A stretch of DNA of 64,000 nt from Dillenia suffruticosa (GCA_033439265.1 JAVTVX010000010.1:17577490-17641489); one strand, 5' to 3'; positions 38,208 through 50,330 are shown, counted from the first letter of the stretch. Notes: generated from the sequence alone by a model not told the origin. Program-made: numbers and translations.

Positions 38208-39214
38208 TTTGAATTGAGCATGACTCATGTCTCTGGAGAGATCTGCAAACTTCTTGCGAAGATAGGGATTGTCTGCCAGAGTCGATTCGATCAATGCAAG
38301 CCATCCGTTAATTATTACAGCGTGTTCCTGAAGTGAAGAACTGAGAGATATACAGTTGATTTTATTATTATTTTTTTGGTACATAGGGAGGCTCGAGGGG
38401 TTGAAGCCAGTTGAGCTATAGTCATCGGCGAGATATACAGTTGATGAGAATATAAACTTTGCCCTTGTTTTTACAAACCGACACCGTTTCGACTGACTTC
38501 TTCAGATCTCCGGAGAGCCCCGGTTTGAACCGAAATGCTACAATAATGACTTTGAGCACAAATGCTACTATAATGACCACATTCAGAAAATTTAGCAAAA
38601 ATCAAGATTGGAGACGAGCCCTAAATAATCTCACAAACAAAAACCAAGAGGGAGGGGAGGCAGAGGGAGAGAAATAAGGGAATGAAGGCAATCACTAATC
38701 AAGATCTCTTTCGGACTACCAATTGATCAAAGTTCTGATTAGATAAGGACAAATTTAAATGGACAATGCAGGTGGAAAGGGAAATCCTAACTATGGAAAC
38801 CTAAGAAATGCAGTAAAAGTGAGCCACACTTAGAGGGAGTGTCTCCTCCGTCCGAAAACATGACTTTGAGAGCTCTGTTTGTGACGGTCGAGGACGACGA
38901 ATTCTACCTTGATTATCTTGCTCTTGAAGGTTTGAGAGTCAGCGTCCGTCAAGAAATTGTGAGAGAGAGATACAAGTGAAGTTTTCTGAAATTGCCAAGA
39001 AAGCATACCTTGCAATGTAGCAGTCAAAAGCATCCTCTCTCTGTGTCTCTCTCTCTCCCCTCTCTCTCTCTCTTCGAGAAATAAGTAACCGTTGGATGAA
39101 TCTTTGGGGATATATGCTGTAGTTTGCACCTTTAAAACAGACAACTCTTGGGCGGTAGAAAATTAGAAACCTGTAATCTGAGGGTATTTTGGTAATTAAA
39201 GTTTTAAATGTTGT

Positions 39215-39310
39215 GACAGATTAATGACAGCTGTAATAAAAATTCAAATGACCCTTGGTAAATTCTGACAGATTGATGACAGCTGTAATTAAATTCTAAT
39301 GATTCTTGGT
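39215..39310. repeat. Tandem duplication of about 45-bp units
   Basis: Two units start GACAGATT(A/G)ATGACAGCTGTA and end CTTGGT, separated by 7 bp. They differ at several positions, so the duplication is old. A second weaker doublet (GCTGATTGT ... GACGAGC) follows at about 39331-39386. Confidence 0.8.
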
Positions 39311-40905
39311 TTTCAAGCAAATTATAAACAGCTGATTGTCCGGTCCAGACGAGCACATACGGCTGATTGTGCCTCAAGACGAGCGATCCATTCCGTTGTC
39401 TTTGGGCCGAAAGCCCATTTTGGAGCCCATGGTTATCACATTGGACTTTCCAAATTCCTAAATTGGGCCTCCCACGCGCCTACATCTACGTGAAACAAAT
39501 GTTTTTTTTATTTATTTTTTATTTTTTAAAATTTTTTTTCTGGTGCTAATAAATGTTCTGAATACCATAGCAGGGCATTTGACAAAATATCAGTAATATC
39601 CTATAAGCCATAAAAGTGGAATATCATAATAAATCGTATTTAATTATTTTTCTTTAATTTAGTAATTAAATTAAAATTTTTTAAATTACAAAATTATAAA
39701 AATAAGATAATATTCCATTTTCCTCGATCAATCGGCCCATATCCTTTCATCCTTAAATTGAGTGATCAAGTATCCTGTTCTCTTAATTAGAGATCTCGAT
39801 TTCAATTTTTAGAAATTACGAAAAAGGATTTGAGATAGTCAATTTTTAAAATAAATCCTACAATACTCGAATAGAATTAATCAGATAAAATTCAGATACC
39901 GATAATGAAAAAAAGGGTAATACATTATCCCTCCCCTACTTACACCTTTGTTTTTTTTTTTCAACTCATGTTCTATTTCTTTTAATAATTAAGATTATAA
40001 TTACAAAAATATTATCTTTTTATTTTTATAATTATCGAATAATTATTTTTTATTATATATAAATATAATTATACCGTTCTATCGGACTGATCAAATTGGT
40101 TGCATTGCGTGCCTACCTCTCAATTCACTGGTTTAAGCTCTGATATAGCATTTAAAATACCGATGAAAAATATAATTGAGGGCAAAAGAAAATTTTGTTG
40201 ATAAAAGGAATTCCATTTACACGTTTTCTGCTGTGCACATTATCAAAGGGCTTCTGGTATTGTAAATTGAATAATCTATTTATCATGAAATTTCTAATTT
40301 GAGACATAATTATTTCCTATTAATAAAATTTATTATCATAATTTTACCAAATTATCATGTGGTCAAATATTTTGTTGGGCAAAAGATCAGAGGAAAAAGG
40401 TAATGGAAAAAGTAATTTTACCAAACATCGAGGAAGTTAAGAATAGAATCTGCAATTTACTCCAAAATCCAAATTTAGGGGAAAGATCGAATCAGACTCA
40501 CCTAGCTCTTAATTAAAGTATTGTTATATAAATTTTAAATCATTTTAATTTATAATTTATTTAACATTATTTTTCCACATCAATTTATTTAAAAGTAAAA
40601 TATATCTACAATCAATCATGTTTATCTTCAATTGTTTCATCATATACCTTTTTTTTTTTTTGGTTTAAATTTTTGGTTACAAATCATACCCTTTATTAAT
40701 AAATTTAAAAGCATATTTCTTTGGCTTTCGATTTTCTCTGTTCAAATCAAATAACTGGTTATACTTAATTCTGCTGAGCTCTTTGGGAAATACAATCCAG
40801 CATTTTCTTTGGCCTTCCCGGTTCAATTCGCGTCTGGTTCTAAATGCCTTGCTTTTCCACACCCTTTTCATGATTAACTGCAGGCAGTTGGCCCCTTCTC
40901 GAAAA

Positions 40906-40921
40906 TATATATATATAAAAG
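40906..40921 (+). promoter_or_regulatory. Probable TATA box of the SELT-like gene
   Basis: TATATATATAAAAG lies about 180 bp before the start codon and is followed by a pyrimidine-rich CT leader at 41065-41093. Spacing fits a transcription start near 40945. Consensus match only. Confidence 0.5.
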
Positions 40922-41095
40922 AAATAAAGTCAAACCACGGGTCCCGCAGCTAACCTTGGTGGCTTCTTTACTCTCTTGGTGGATGGGTCCCGCAGCTAAC
41001 CGAGCAAGAGGAAAGCACAGCACCTAACTACCGTACCGTATGCTGTAAATTCCAACTCCGTTCTCTCTCTCTATCTCTCTCTCTCTCTCTCTCCG

Positions 41096-42669
41096 ATGGA
41101 TCGAATTCTGCTAGTGTTGCTAGGGTTTTCACTATTACTCTTTTGCACTGATCTCATACATCTCTTCAAGCCTCATCCTCCCAAACCACCGCCTCACCGC
41201 CACCACCACCACCACCACCACCATCACCACCACCTCCACCAGGAACATATTCAGGAATCCCTCGAAGTTCCTCGTCAAGACGTACGTGCTCTCAATTCAC
41301 ATTTCCTACTTTGTCTCCGCTACTTGAAAAATCTGATTTTTCTGATTTAAGTGCTGACTGCGGAAACCGCAGGGTGGAATCGAAGGAATCGGCCTCGGTA
41401 GCACGGTTCACATCAGCTTTTGCGCATCTTGCTCCTACAAGTAACCCTAATTTCTTTCACGCCACTTCTTGACATTTGTTTGTCCTAAAATTCTATTTCC
41501 TGCGACTTCCTTCAACCTTGCTGCTCATTCTTGAATCTCCTTGAACAAGGCTGAAAGTCCCGTGCCTTGAGCATTATGTGAATTGAGCTGACCAGGGCAA
41601 CGCTGTTGTCCATAACATATTGGTGTTTTAATGAGAAATATTCCCTCCCTAAATCTTTCATGAAATCCTAATTATTCCATATATTTCCGTTGCTGAATGG
41701 GGAAACCAAAATTTGCAATTGAATCGGAGGGTTATTCTACTATGATGTTAATATTAGTATTTATTATCGTAGTAATTGCAACTGTTGAACAATCGGGGAC
41801 AAATCTTAATAATTTAAAACTTTTTTAAAAAAAAATTTTTAATGATAAAATTTTGAATAGCCGTTATTTGGCATTATTAGGGCACCCTCGTCCGCTAGGA
41901 GAAAATTCATTGGATTGGAATCGCCTAAAGGGAGAAAATATCTAAATGTGTGGATGAAATCTTGGACAAAACAATTGCGTCTTCCTACTATAATGAAGTT
42001 CATAGCAAATATAATATTTCCATTTTTTTGTGTTCTAATCTAAACAACCATGATCGGATCCCAACAAGTTGGAGATCATGTGCCCCTTCTTCTTGTGGTT
42101 ATAAATCTTGGCTCCTGCTCCTCTTTTTCTTGGCAGGGGAACTGCAGTGACTATGAAGAAGATGTTGGAGACATCATTCCCTAAAATCCATGTCATTCTT
42201 GAGAATCATCCCGCACCCCTTGGGAAGGACCTACTTGCAAAACTGATCCCAGTAATGCAGATTGGTGTAATCAGTGTTGTAATAACAGGGGAGCATATCT
42301 TTCCAATGATGGGTATTACTATGCCACCCCAGTGGTATTTGTCACTGCGTGCAAACAGGTTTGGGGCCATTGCTACAACTTGGCTTATTGGCAATTTCTT
42401 AAAGTCCACCCTGCAAAGCTCAGGGGCATTCGAAGTTCATTACAATGGCAAATTGGTCAGTTCATTCTACCCTATTCATTAACAAAGGCTAATGGTATTA
42501 TTTGCATGTGTAGCTGCCTGATCACTATGCTTCTTGTGCATTGTAGGTTTTCTCTAAACTAAAAGAAGGCAGGTTTCCTGGTGAGATTGAGCTAAGGGAT
42601 CTCATTGCTAGAAGGTTGACTAATTCGAAAGTCATTGATAATGTTGGAAATCAACTGTCAGTTCTCTGA
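41096..42669 (+). CDS. Selenoprotein-T-like protein (cysteine homologue)
   Basis: Four exons, 41096-41281, 41373-41440, 42137-42455 and 42547-42669, give 231 residues. SELT family proteins are thioredoxin-like (Rdx-type) membrane oxidoreductases of the endomembrane system. Plants carry Cys where animals have selenocysteine. The redox motif here is CASC in ISFCASCSYKGTAVTMKKMLE. Other family blocks are MPPQWYLSLRANRFGAIATTWLIGNFLKS, SSGAFEVHYNGKLVFSKLKEGRFPGEIELRDL and RRLTNS. A hydrophobic N-terminal segment (about residues 4-23) serves as signal or anchor, and a second hydrophobic stretch occurs near LIPVMQIGVISVVITG. Residues 36-46 are 11 consecutive His within a Pro/His-rich linker. All exon phases agree. 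The exact C-terminus after RRLTNSKV is less conserved. Confidence 0.92.
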
Positions 42670-43464
42670 GTCTCACAGTGTGAACCTCAAAGATGCCAGC
42701 ATCTATTTGAACAGTAGCTACTAATGTATATCTCTACTCTATGTAAGGAAACCAGATTTGATCCTCTTGTTTCTCAGGTTAGCAGAAACTGGCGAACAAG
42801 ATGAAATAGAATGAGTTTGAGTGCTCATGAAAAACTTGGATGTTGAACATTGAGCTAGCATTTTGCTGCTTTTCAATATTTAGCATATTGACTTGAGTTG
42901 AAAGGCCCAGGACAAAGGGGTCAACTCTGTGATAATCGAGTGCACTCGATGATATCAGACTACGGAGACAGTTAAATTTACCAAACAAGTAAGTGACAGT
43001 TAAATCTACTCCTCACTTGGGAAGCCAGCAATTCAGATTCTTTATTGCTAAAGCATTTTTATTTTTGTTATATTTTCAACATTTTTTGAGATAACAGCAT
43101 AGATGAAAAGAATACCCACGAACTTAGTCCATCTGTCCTAAGAATGTGGTCTGGGTGCCTCTATTTGGTTGTCCCAAATCCAAAGGCACAGTACATACTT
43201 GGTGGCAGGCAACATGGCCATACATTTCATCAAGCTGTATTGTGGCAGCTTATTCAGTCTCTTACCTAAAATGGTCAACAAAGAGAATGCCACACTTCAA
43301 ACCAAGAATGAAACTTTGGTATAACATGTGTGCATACAATTGTGTGAGAAATCCATAATGTTTGTTCCCCGTGGGATTCACCGAGTCATCCAGTTGAGTC
43401 AAGATAAATTCAATTTAGCAGAATCACTAAGCTTTCTTGATGTAATCAGTACCTTTCCCCCGAC
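42670..43464. other. Gap between the SELT-like gene and the NDA pseudogene
   Basis: This is a convergent 3' intergenic region of about 800 bp. No gene is recognised. The short plus-strand frame at 43146-43358 matches no family I know. Confidence 0.6.
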
Positions 43465-46190
43465 CTAGATTCTGCTTATTTCACGGCCAAAGACAAAGGT
43501 TGTAGCCCAGCTGATTGCCACATAAAATCTATTCCTCCAGCTTATCACACGAGTGAGATAGGCAGAACGCCAAATGAACCAACTAACAAATCCCACGAGA
43601 AATCCCTTTTGGCTCCTGCTGCATAATATTCGATTCAATCACTTTTACAATAGGAAAAGATGCCTAAGCTTTACTTAAAACTAAGTGGAGAAAAGAATAA
43701 TGAATTACTTAATTCATTTCATTTACAAATAAAACCATCTTTGGAATCAAATATCAAAAACTGGAGTTCTATGGGTTTTAAGAGAAGTTATGCCTAAGCT
43801 TTGACATGGCAAGAGCCTCACCTTACTCTGCCTAACGTCCACAAGAGCCTTATATCTCCCAATAGTAGCCATGCTTCCACGATGCTTGTTAACAAATTTA
43901 TTTCCGAGCTCCACATCTTTTCCACTGTTTGCATGCCCTCCACCAGCTTTACCAGTCCTATTCAAGAGTTCTGCTAGATATTTGCCTTGACGTTCAACAA
44001 CCTGTTTCAAACTACCTAATGAATACTAAAATACCAACTCCGGAATATCATCCCTGGCCTAAATTACATAGGAAAACTACGGAATCCTTTCCAACTTTAT
44101 TCGAAATTAGGGGATGATGGTCAGCATCACCGAGTACCATATTAAGCTCTAACTCGTTATTTTACATGAAAAAACTGCCAGTAATGCAGCTTCCATAGCC
44201 ATGCACAAGTATGCGCGCCAGCCTCTGCAAAAGTCACAATATCAAGAAGAATGATATAAATCCCCGCTCCCTTTTGTAACTTACCTGGGCTAGAGCGGGA
44301 AGGTCTTGTTTGCCTGTGCTTTCTAGGAATGCGCTGCAGTCACCAATTGCAAATACATCCTGCACCGAAGGAACCCGTAGCCATTCATCAATGCCAATCC
44401 TGAAAATTAAAGAAAAGATTTGATGAGCATTATATTTCATATATCAATGAACAAGCAAGGAATATTAATTGGGAAATGTGGAGCAAACAAAAGTAGAGTG
44501 GGCAAGACTGGGAGGCAGTGCAGATATTCACCATAAATATTCACATTATGGAGTCCACACCTAAGGGATAGCTCCACAAGAAAGCTGTTTTAAGGGGCTC
44601 TCAGATTTAAGGCAGTTGACATACAAAAGAGTGTCAATCCGACAGTAATCCCCCCCCCCCCAAAAAAAAAAAGAGGAAAAAAACTCTTTCAGAAGACTAC
44701 TAATGAGATATCCCACTTGGTAGAAAACGGGTGACACTAGGATGAGAAGTTCAATTGTGCACTTCTGATGTAGAAACTTGAAGCCTCAATGTATGTCAAG
44801 GTTGTACAGATTGAGAGATTTTACATACCTTCCACCAGGGGACTTTGGAAGATCCAGAGACTCCATCAAAGATGATGGACCAACACCAGTAGACTACACT
44901 AGTAAGCCATTTCGAACACTTGAGCCATCAGTAAGAATTATCCTCTGAGGTTGCACATCTTTAACAATTCCACGGACTAGACGAACACCTGACTGATAAA
45001 CACCATTAAAAAAAAAGAAAGAAAGATCTATGATTAGCATGAGATAATGCTGCAGCCACATAGAATGCTTAGCATGTAAGAGCTTGAAACAAGCACCTTA
45101 GTCAACTGTCTAGTAGCATAGCGCCTGAGACGATCATCAAAAGATGATAATATATCATTTGCCTGTGACAGAAGCACAATGGACAATGACAATCAGAAGA
45201 CATCTTTTTCAAACTCTAAGGCATTATAAATATCAGATTCTATCCGAACTTAAACTGAAGAGAAAAATAAAACTTCATTCTAATAATCATAAATATGCTG
45301 GAAGAACAGATTTGTTCATTCATTCATTCACAAACTAACCTCAATCAAGGTAACATCAATGTAATTCTTCACATGTGCATATCTTTGATGAACATCCCAG
45401 CGAATAAAATCACTAAGCTCCCCACTGAATTCAACACCGGTAGGACCTCCTCCCCCCTAGTTCCATGTCCTTTCTTTTTGCGACAAAAAACATTTTCCAA
45501 TTATTCATAACATCTTCAAATACCCAAATTATTATTATTTATGAAGGGAGAAAAAAAAAAAATTAGTGCCACACATTATTTGGTCCAGATAACATAACCC
45601 AGGATCCAAATTTGTATAATGGAAGAAAAGGAATCACCACCACCAGCAATTAATTCCACTTTCTAATATTGGGGTAAAAAAAATTCATTGATGATTTAAA
45701 AGTAATATTTAATAATAAAAAAGATACCCGGTGATTTTGCGCATCAATGCCCGTACAATTAGCCAAGAAGAAGTAAGATCCGGGTTCGCGGGAAATGGAG
45801 GGTTGGATCCGGCCAATGGGTTCGGCGACGGACCTGAATTCAAGTGTTCCAACACAGGTGAAAGCCAAAAGACGAGTGAAGACCATGTGGTTTCGAGGAG
45901 AGACACAAACAACGTCGTATATGTTGGTGTCAATGTCCTTCATGGTCTGCATCCTGCCCAACCCAAAACCAGAACCACCACTCTGGGTTCTCTTCTGGCC
46001 TCCTCGCCGGTAGAACCGAGTACTGTACTGGATTCTGGATCTGGGTGGTTTGTTGAATTGGTTCCGTTTCGGTGCTAAAGTGATCTAGAAAAAGAGATGT
46101 GAAACGTGTCTGCTGGCTTGGGTTTCTGAATTTGGGTTTTGTGAGGGATGATTTGAGAGTTATTTGGGTAAGGCTTCGAAACCAAGCCAT
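43465..46190 (-). pseudogene. Internal alternative NAD(P)H dehydrogenase (NDA) pseudogene
   Basis: Family members are mitochondrial inner-membrane, matrix-facing, rotenone-insensitive NAD(P)H:ubiquinone oxidoreductases. Exon remnants in order: 46190-45729 (MAWFRSLTQ presequence, then [40 protein letters not shown]), 45460-45340 ([20 protein letters not shown]-binding loop), 45162-45097 (ANDILSSFDDRLRRYATRQL), 44992-44829 ([15 protein letters not shown]), 44399-44285 ([23 protein letters not shown]), 44001-43822 ([28 protein letters not shown]) and 43615-43465 ([20 protein letters not shown], ending REISRI). Splice sites are mostly preserved. Damage: frameshifts near 45.98 and 45.94 kb around the first FAD-binding glycine loop, TGG to TAG inside LLVWSTGVGPSS (44896-44894), loss of the central exon encoding about 80 residues, and a net 2-bp loss near 43.595 kb. 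No functional protein can be made. Confidence 0.92.
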
Positions 46191-47779
46191 TTCAGATATA
46201 TAACTTGAACACACGTTCACGATCTCTATGTTTCTGACAAAGAAGAACGAAGGGATTTGATAACAGAGGGTTTTCGAATATATTCGGTCAGGACTTGGGA
46301 GGATGCGGAGACCGTTTTTTTTTTTTTTTGTGGGGGGGATCTGACTGGATGATTCTCTTCTCGCTTCTCGGTCATACGCGGCAGGTGGCAGCTCCTCCAT
46401 GTTCACAGTTGGCGCTGGACTGCCTCGTCTTTCATTCCATTCATCTGGTTATATTTGGAAGGACATTAGATTTAGATAGAAATAAAAATAAAATTTGGAT
46501 CAAATAATATAAATAGGAGCCTATATTTTAACCAATTTACAATATAAATTGATTTGATTTTAATTTTATAAATTAAGCAAAAAATAATATAAATATTATT
46601 ATATTGAATATTTAATTTATTTAGTTTAGAAGTCATTTAATTTATTTAGTGACTCTTATTTTTTGAAATATTTGAAAATGTCACATTTTGCATTTTTCTT
46701 TTTTAAATTCTTTTTTCCCCAGAAAAGAAACCAAAATTCATAAGCCCAGCTGCGCCTTGCAAACAGGGGCTTTACGTTAGCCATTCGTCATCTCTCCGAG
46801 GCAAGGAAAATAAACCTGCATGAGGGTCTCGAACAACAGTAACCCAAGCTAGAGCTCGCTGATCAATGCATTGATTAACCTCTGTAGATAAATGCACCAC
46901 CGCACCACCTTACAGTTCTAGTAGCAATTTGAATTTCTTGACAAAGCTGAAGGTGAAAGCAGCCTCCGAGTAATTTTCTCTTAGGAGTTGCACAGCAACT
47001 TGAAAATCCATTTCCAACAGGAGTTTGGGAAGTTGTGTAGAAGTATCGATATGGGCTCTCCATCATATCCCATCCCAGTCTGTGTAGGACAAGCTTCTGA
47101 ACGGATGATTTCATCTCATCCCTTATTTTAAAGGGATCGCCAAATTCTTGGTCCATCCTATCCCCGTAATGAATGATGGATGGGATGAGTCGTCCCTTCA
47201 ATAAAAATATAATAATAATAATTCATTTTAAAAAAATAGAAGTCAACTATTAATCAAAATCGCGGATATACCCTGAATTCAAGCCAAGAATGCAACTTTT
47301 GTTATTAATAAATAATATAAAACAGAGCAAGGCAGCAGAGGGAAGAGAACACGAGGTTTACCTTCGGCATAAGATGATTAATGGAGATTTTTAATGAAGG
47401 AGAAATCAAATTTGGGATCGAAATTAATCAAATCAATACTTGATTTAGGATATAAATAGAACGAATAAAATAGAAGCGAGAGAGAGAACTTAACAGGGTG
47501 AACTCTCAGGTAGTGATGGATCGCAGTCATAACTCTTAGAGAGATGGAAAAGATAGTAAGAAGTGAAAGCCCAAATTACAGAAGAAAGAGGGGGAGAAAA
47601 GAAAGATCGAGAGCTCACGAGATGCAACTCACCAACTATGATAGTCGGATCATAGTCAGAGAGGAAAGAGAGAAATGCGAAAATTCTGAAGGATAAGCAA
47701 GAGAGACGACGGAAAGAAAGGATAACGACTCGTCTTTTTTTCCCCCTCTCTTTTTCATTTTTAGTCTCGGTCGGCCGGT

Positions 47780-47780
<1 letters not shown>
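46191..47780. other. Intergenic region, NDA pseudogene to LINE fragment
   Basis: It includes the old NDA promoter side (a T run near 46317-46329) and an unassigned minus-strand open segment at about 46875-47201 with no recognisable family. Otherwise AT-rich. Nothing else can be supported. Confidence 0.55.
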
Positions 47781-47818
<38 letters not shown>

Positions 47819-48360
47819 GTAACGAAGGAGCAAAGAACAAAAGCACCAAAAAAAAAAAAAAAGGAAACACAAAAACCCGAAACAGAAGCAAAGCCACGGA
47901 GAACAGGAAGCTCAGACTCCACTAGGGAGACTCCCGTGATGAGGACTGTTCTTCTTTCTTCTTCTAGCCCACTGAACGCCCGCCGCATCGAACGCCAGGA
48001 GGGGAAGCACTTCAGGCGGAGGAATACCAGATTCCACGAGACCAGGTTGGATCTTCTTACCCAGCTCTACCAGTTTATCAGCACTCTTGTTGGCTTCTCT
48101 ATAGATATGATTAATGTTTGAGATGTGTAACTCCTGCATAAGCTCATTGCAGTCCTTAATTATAATCCACCAAGGATGGTTCTCGCCCACTCCCCCATTA
48201 ACTGCAGAGGTGACCTTAAGAGAATCGCATTCAACCTCCAAATCCCAGTATATAAGGCCTTTAGCTATCTTAAGACCCTCGCTCAATGCCCAAAGCTGTG
48301 TCAAATCACCCTTGTAGCATCCACATAGGGCCAGAACCCATGGTGCTGTTATCCCATCTT
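47781..48360 (-). mobile_element. 5'-truncated LINE, RNase H-like (RVT_3) 3' end with poly(A) tail
   Basis: On the minus strand, WVLALCGCYKGDLTQLWALSEGLKIA, LEVECDSLKV and NHIYREANKSADKLVELG are the RNase H-like RVT_3 domain found at the 3' end of plant LINE ORF2. The reading frame ends at 47912. A short 3' UTR follows, then a tail of about 37 A (T run on the plus strand, about 47781-47817). Upstream similarity ends near 48360, so the copy is severely 5'-truncated, as is usual for LINEs. The surviving domain lacks internal stops, suggesting moderately recent insertion. I could not fix target-site duplications. Confidence 0.8.
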
Positions 48361-49650
48361 AATCCCAGGGTTACATGAGACGGGCCAAGAAAATTCCCGT
48401 CCCGTCCCGTCCATATCGAGGGCTAGCGAGCCGAACCCAATTTAAGGCTTTTGTTGTGTTATCAAAAGAGACCTTACTTGGGCTTAGGCCAAGACTCCTC
48501 TCTCGGACAATTCGGGTATGAATTTTCTGCCAATTATTAGGGCCCACGGCAGACTCAATGGCGATGCAGGCTCAAATTTTGGGAGGTCTATTCCGGATGT
48601 ACTCCCGATCTGTTTATGTTTTTGGGCAACCATCAACAAACATGTCAATATATATCGTAACAAAACCTAGATTTGGTGGAGATAAATATGCCATACAACC
48701 AAGATTTTATTTGTCAAATTCTGTTATTCCACCTTTTTTTTTTTTGTTTGGGGGTGGGGGAGGAGTGGTTTTAAGTGGGTGTTTTAAAATGCCAAATATC
48801 CTCCCTAGTTTCATTTGGCAACTAGACTTGAGATTTAGCCAAATCCGACTTATCTTGAGTAAGGTATCGGATTAATTTGTCAAAATTTCTTTAAGCAAAT
48901 CTCCTCCCTGTCAATTTGTCAAAATATCGTCCCAAGTTCCATATTTTCATTTGTTTTGTTGATTCAATTACCGAACATCAATTCCCCCTTAACCAAATTC
49001 AACGTGATTATTCAGATTTAGTATTTAGAAAATAATTTTTCAAAAAAAAAAACCCAACAATTCTGAAATTTCGGATATAAATTGCGAAACAGACAAATTA
49101 AGGGAGAAAATATGGAAGAAATTTGGACATAATATTTATAATAGAATACATTATTTGATTTTGACTATGATTCAAGAAGGGTCAAACAGAAATGCAAGAG
49201 CAAAAATGACCAAACATTTTATTCCCGCAATCTCCCAGAAACTCGTGTTAACGTACTCACATTTTAGTTGTAACAGTACTCCAACCCCCTAATTCACTCA
49301 TTGCTATCAAGGAGTGTCACGGCCTCTCCGACCACCACCAGCGCCGACGATTTTGGTTTTGGGATCATGACCATGGTTGGCGGATGGGTCGCCGTAGTCG
49401 TCTGTTTCCACTTTAAGACACCTTCTTCCATCTCTGTCTCTACCTCCCCCAACATCCACCATTATCACTCCATCTGCATCCACAAATTTCCATCTTTAAT
49501 TCATATTTAAGAGAAGTTCATTTATTCTTTTGAATTTGCTTTGCTGAATATATATTATATAATAACCTTGTACTTATGTTATGGGTTTGAACGACTCATA
49601 TTCAATTACAGAAATTTGCTTACAAAAGCAAACTCATATAGACAAATGCA
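48361..49650. other. Intergenic region downstream of the LINE fragment
   Basis: No gene is recognised. It contains homopolymer runs (T near 48734-48745, A near 49043-49052) and a short low-complexity plus-strand frame at 49301-49510 without family resemblance. Confidence 0.55.
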
Positions 49651-49860
49651 TCAAGGAGACTGTACCAAAGATTCTCGTGAACCGCAAAGTTGGTCCTCCT
49701 TATATATATTATATAGATTATGGAGGAGGTCGAGAAATTTTGACCGTTCGATTAAAACTGATAGGCACGAATCCCTCCAAATTATGTAATAGAAAACAAT
49801 TAAGGGGGCAGGGCTACGAGGGAGTATGCATGTACCCTGAAGTCTGGTTATAAACAGCGT

Positions 49861-49888
<28 letters not shown>
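49861..49888. repeat. (GA)n microsatellite
   Basis: About 14 GA units lie at the 3' side of the candidate peptide gene; read on the minus strand they give a meaningless LSLSLS run. Confidence 0.9.
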
Positions 49889-49889
<1 letters not shown>

Positions 49890-49892
<3 letters not shown>

Positions 49893-50200
49893 TCCAATCC
49901 CCACATGATGCACGCAACACAAGACGGTGCTCATGAGACTTCGTGTCGCATGGTTCAGACCCTGGGATTTCGTATCCTTTTGAAAAATCATTCATCTCTC
50001 TTTCTCCTACCACATGAACGCACGCACAGAGCATGGACATCAACCTCAAACAAAAATTAGTAGCCAAAAATTGGGAGAGAAGATTACCTGGGCCTGGGAG
50101 TGAAATCGTGTTTCGAGCACAGATGGCGCAGAGCAGCACAAGAACAGACAGTAGAAAGCAGTAGAGACGTAGTCCAAACCCCATCTCTCTCCCTCTTCCT
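49890..50200 (-). CDS. Candidate small secreted-peptide gene (uncertain)
   Basis: The minus strand encodes MGFGLRLYCFLLSVLVLLCAICARNT, a textbook signal peptide with Met-Arg start, hydrophobic core and small residues before a likely cleavage site. It follows a CT/GA-rich leader and ends at a clean donor (GGCCCAG|GTAATC, about 50091). An acceptor GTGGTAG|GAGAAA near 49998 restores frame and gives EREMNDFSKGYEIPGSEPCDTKSHEHR before running into the GA microsatellite. In Arabidopsis, from memory, the sulfated-tyrosine peptide gene PSY1 lies beside the SELT-like gene, so a PSY-type precursor is possible. However, a clean DYxxP...NPxHxP core is not visible. It may be decayed, mis-spliced in my model or unrelated. 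The 3' end is unknown. Confidence 0.35.
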
Positions 50201-50330
50201 CCCTCCCTCTCTCTCTCTCTCTCTACTGATATCGAGAAGGTTGAGATTTGTGATGTGAGTTGCCGACAACAGAACCAAAGATTACACAGAATAGAACGCA
50301 GAGCAAGGCAAGGCAATGAGAACACACGGC

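Larger units (their letters stand above)
38061..41095. other. Intergenic region, PUB pseudogene to SELT-like gene
   Basis: It holds (GA)n at 38176-38203, two unassigned minus-strand open segments (38145-38384 and 38830-39035), an approximately 45-bp tandem duplication at 39215-39310, another copy of the dispersed repeat at about 39835-39910, and a duplicated piece of the PUB pseudogene at 40424-40512. The rest is AT-rich with no recognised gene. Confidence 0.6.

Noticed and set aside
46875-47201. 108-residue minus-strand frame with SSVQKLVLHRLGWD
   Set aside because: Looked protein-like, but I could not place it in any family, and the flanks show no exon structure.
47490-47988. Lysine-run and phenylalanine-rich frames
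   Set aside because: They read through the LINE poly(A) tail and 3' UTR.
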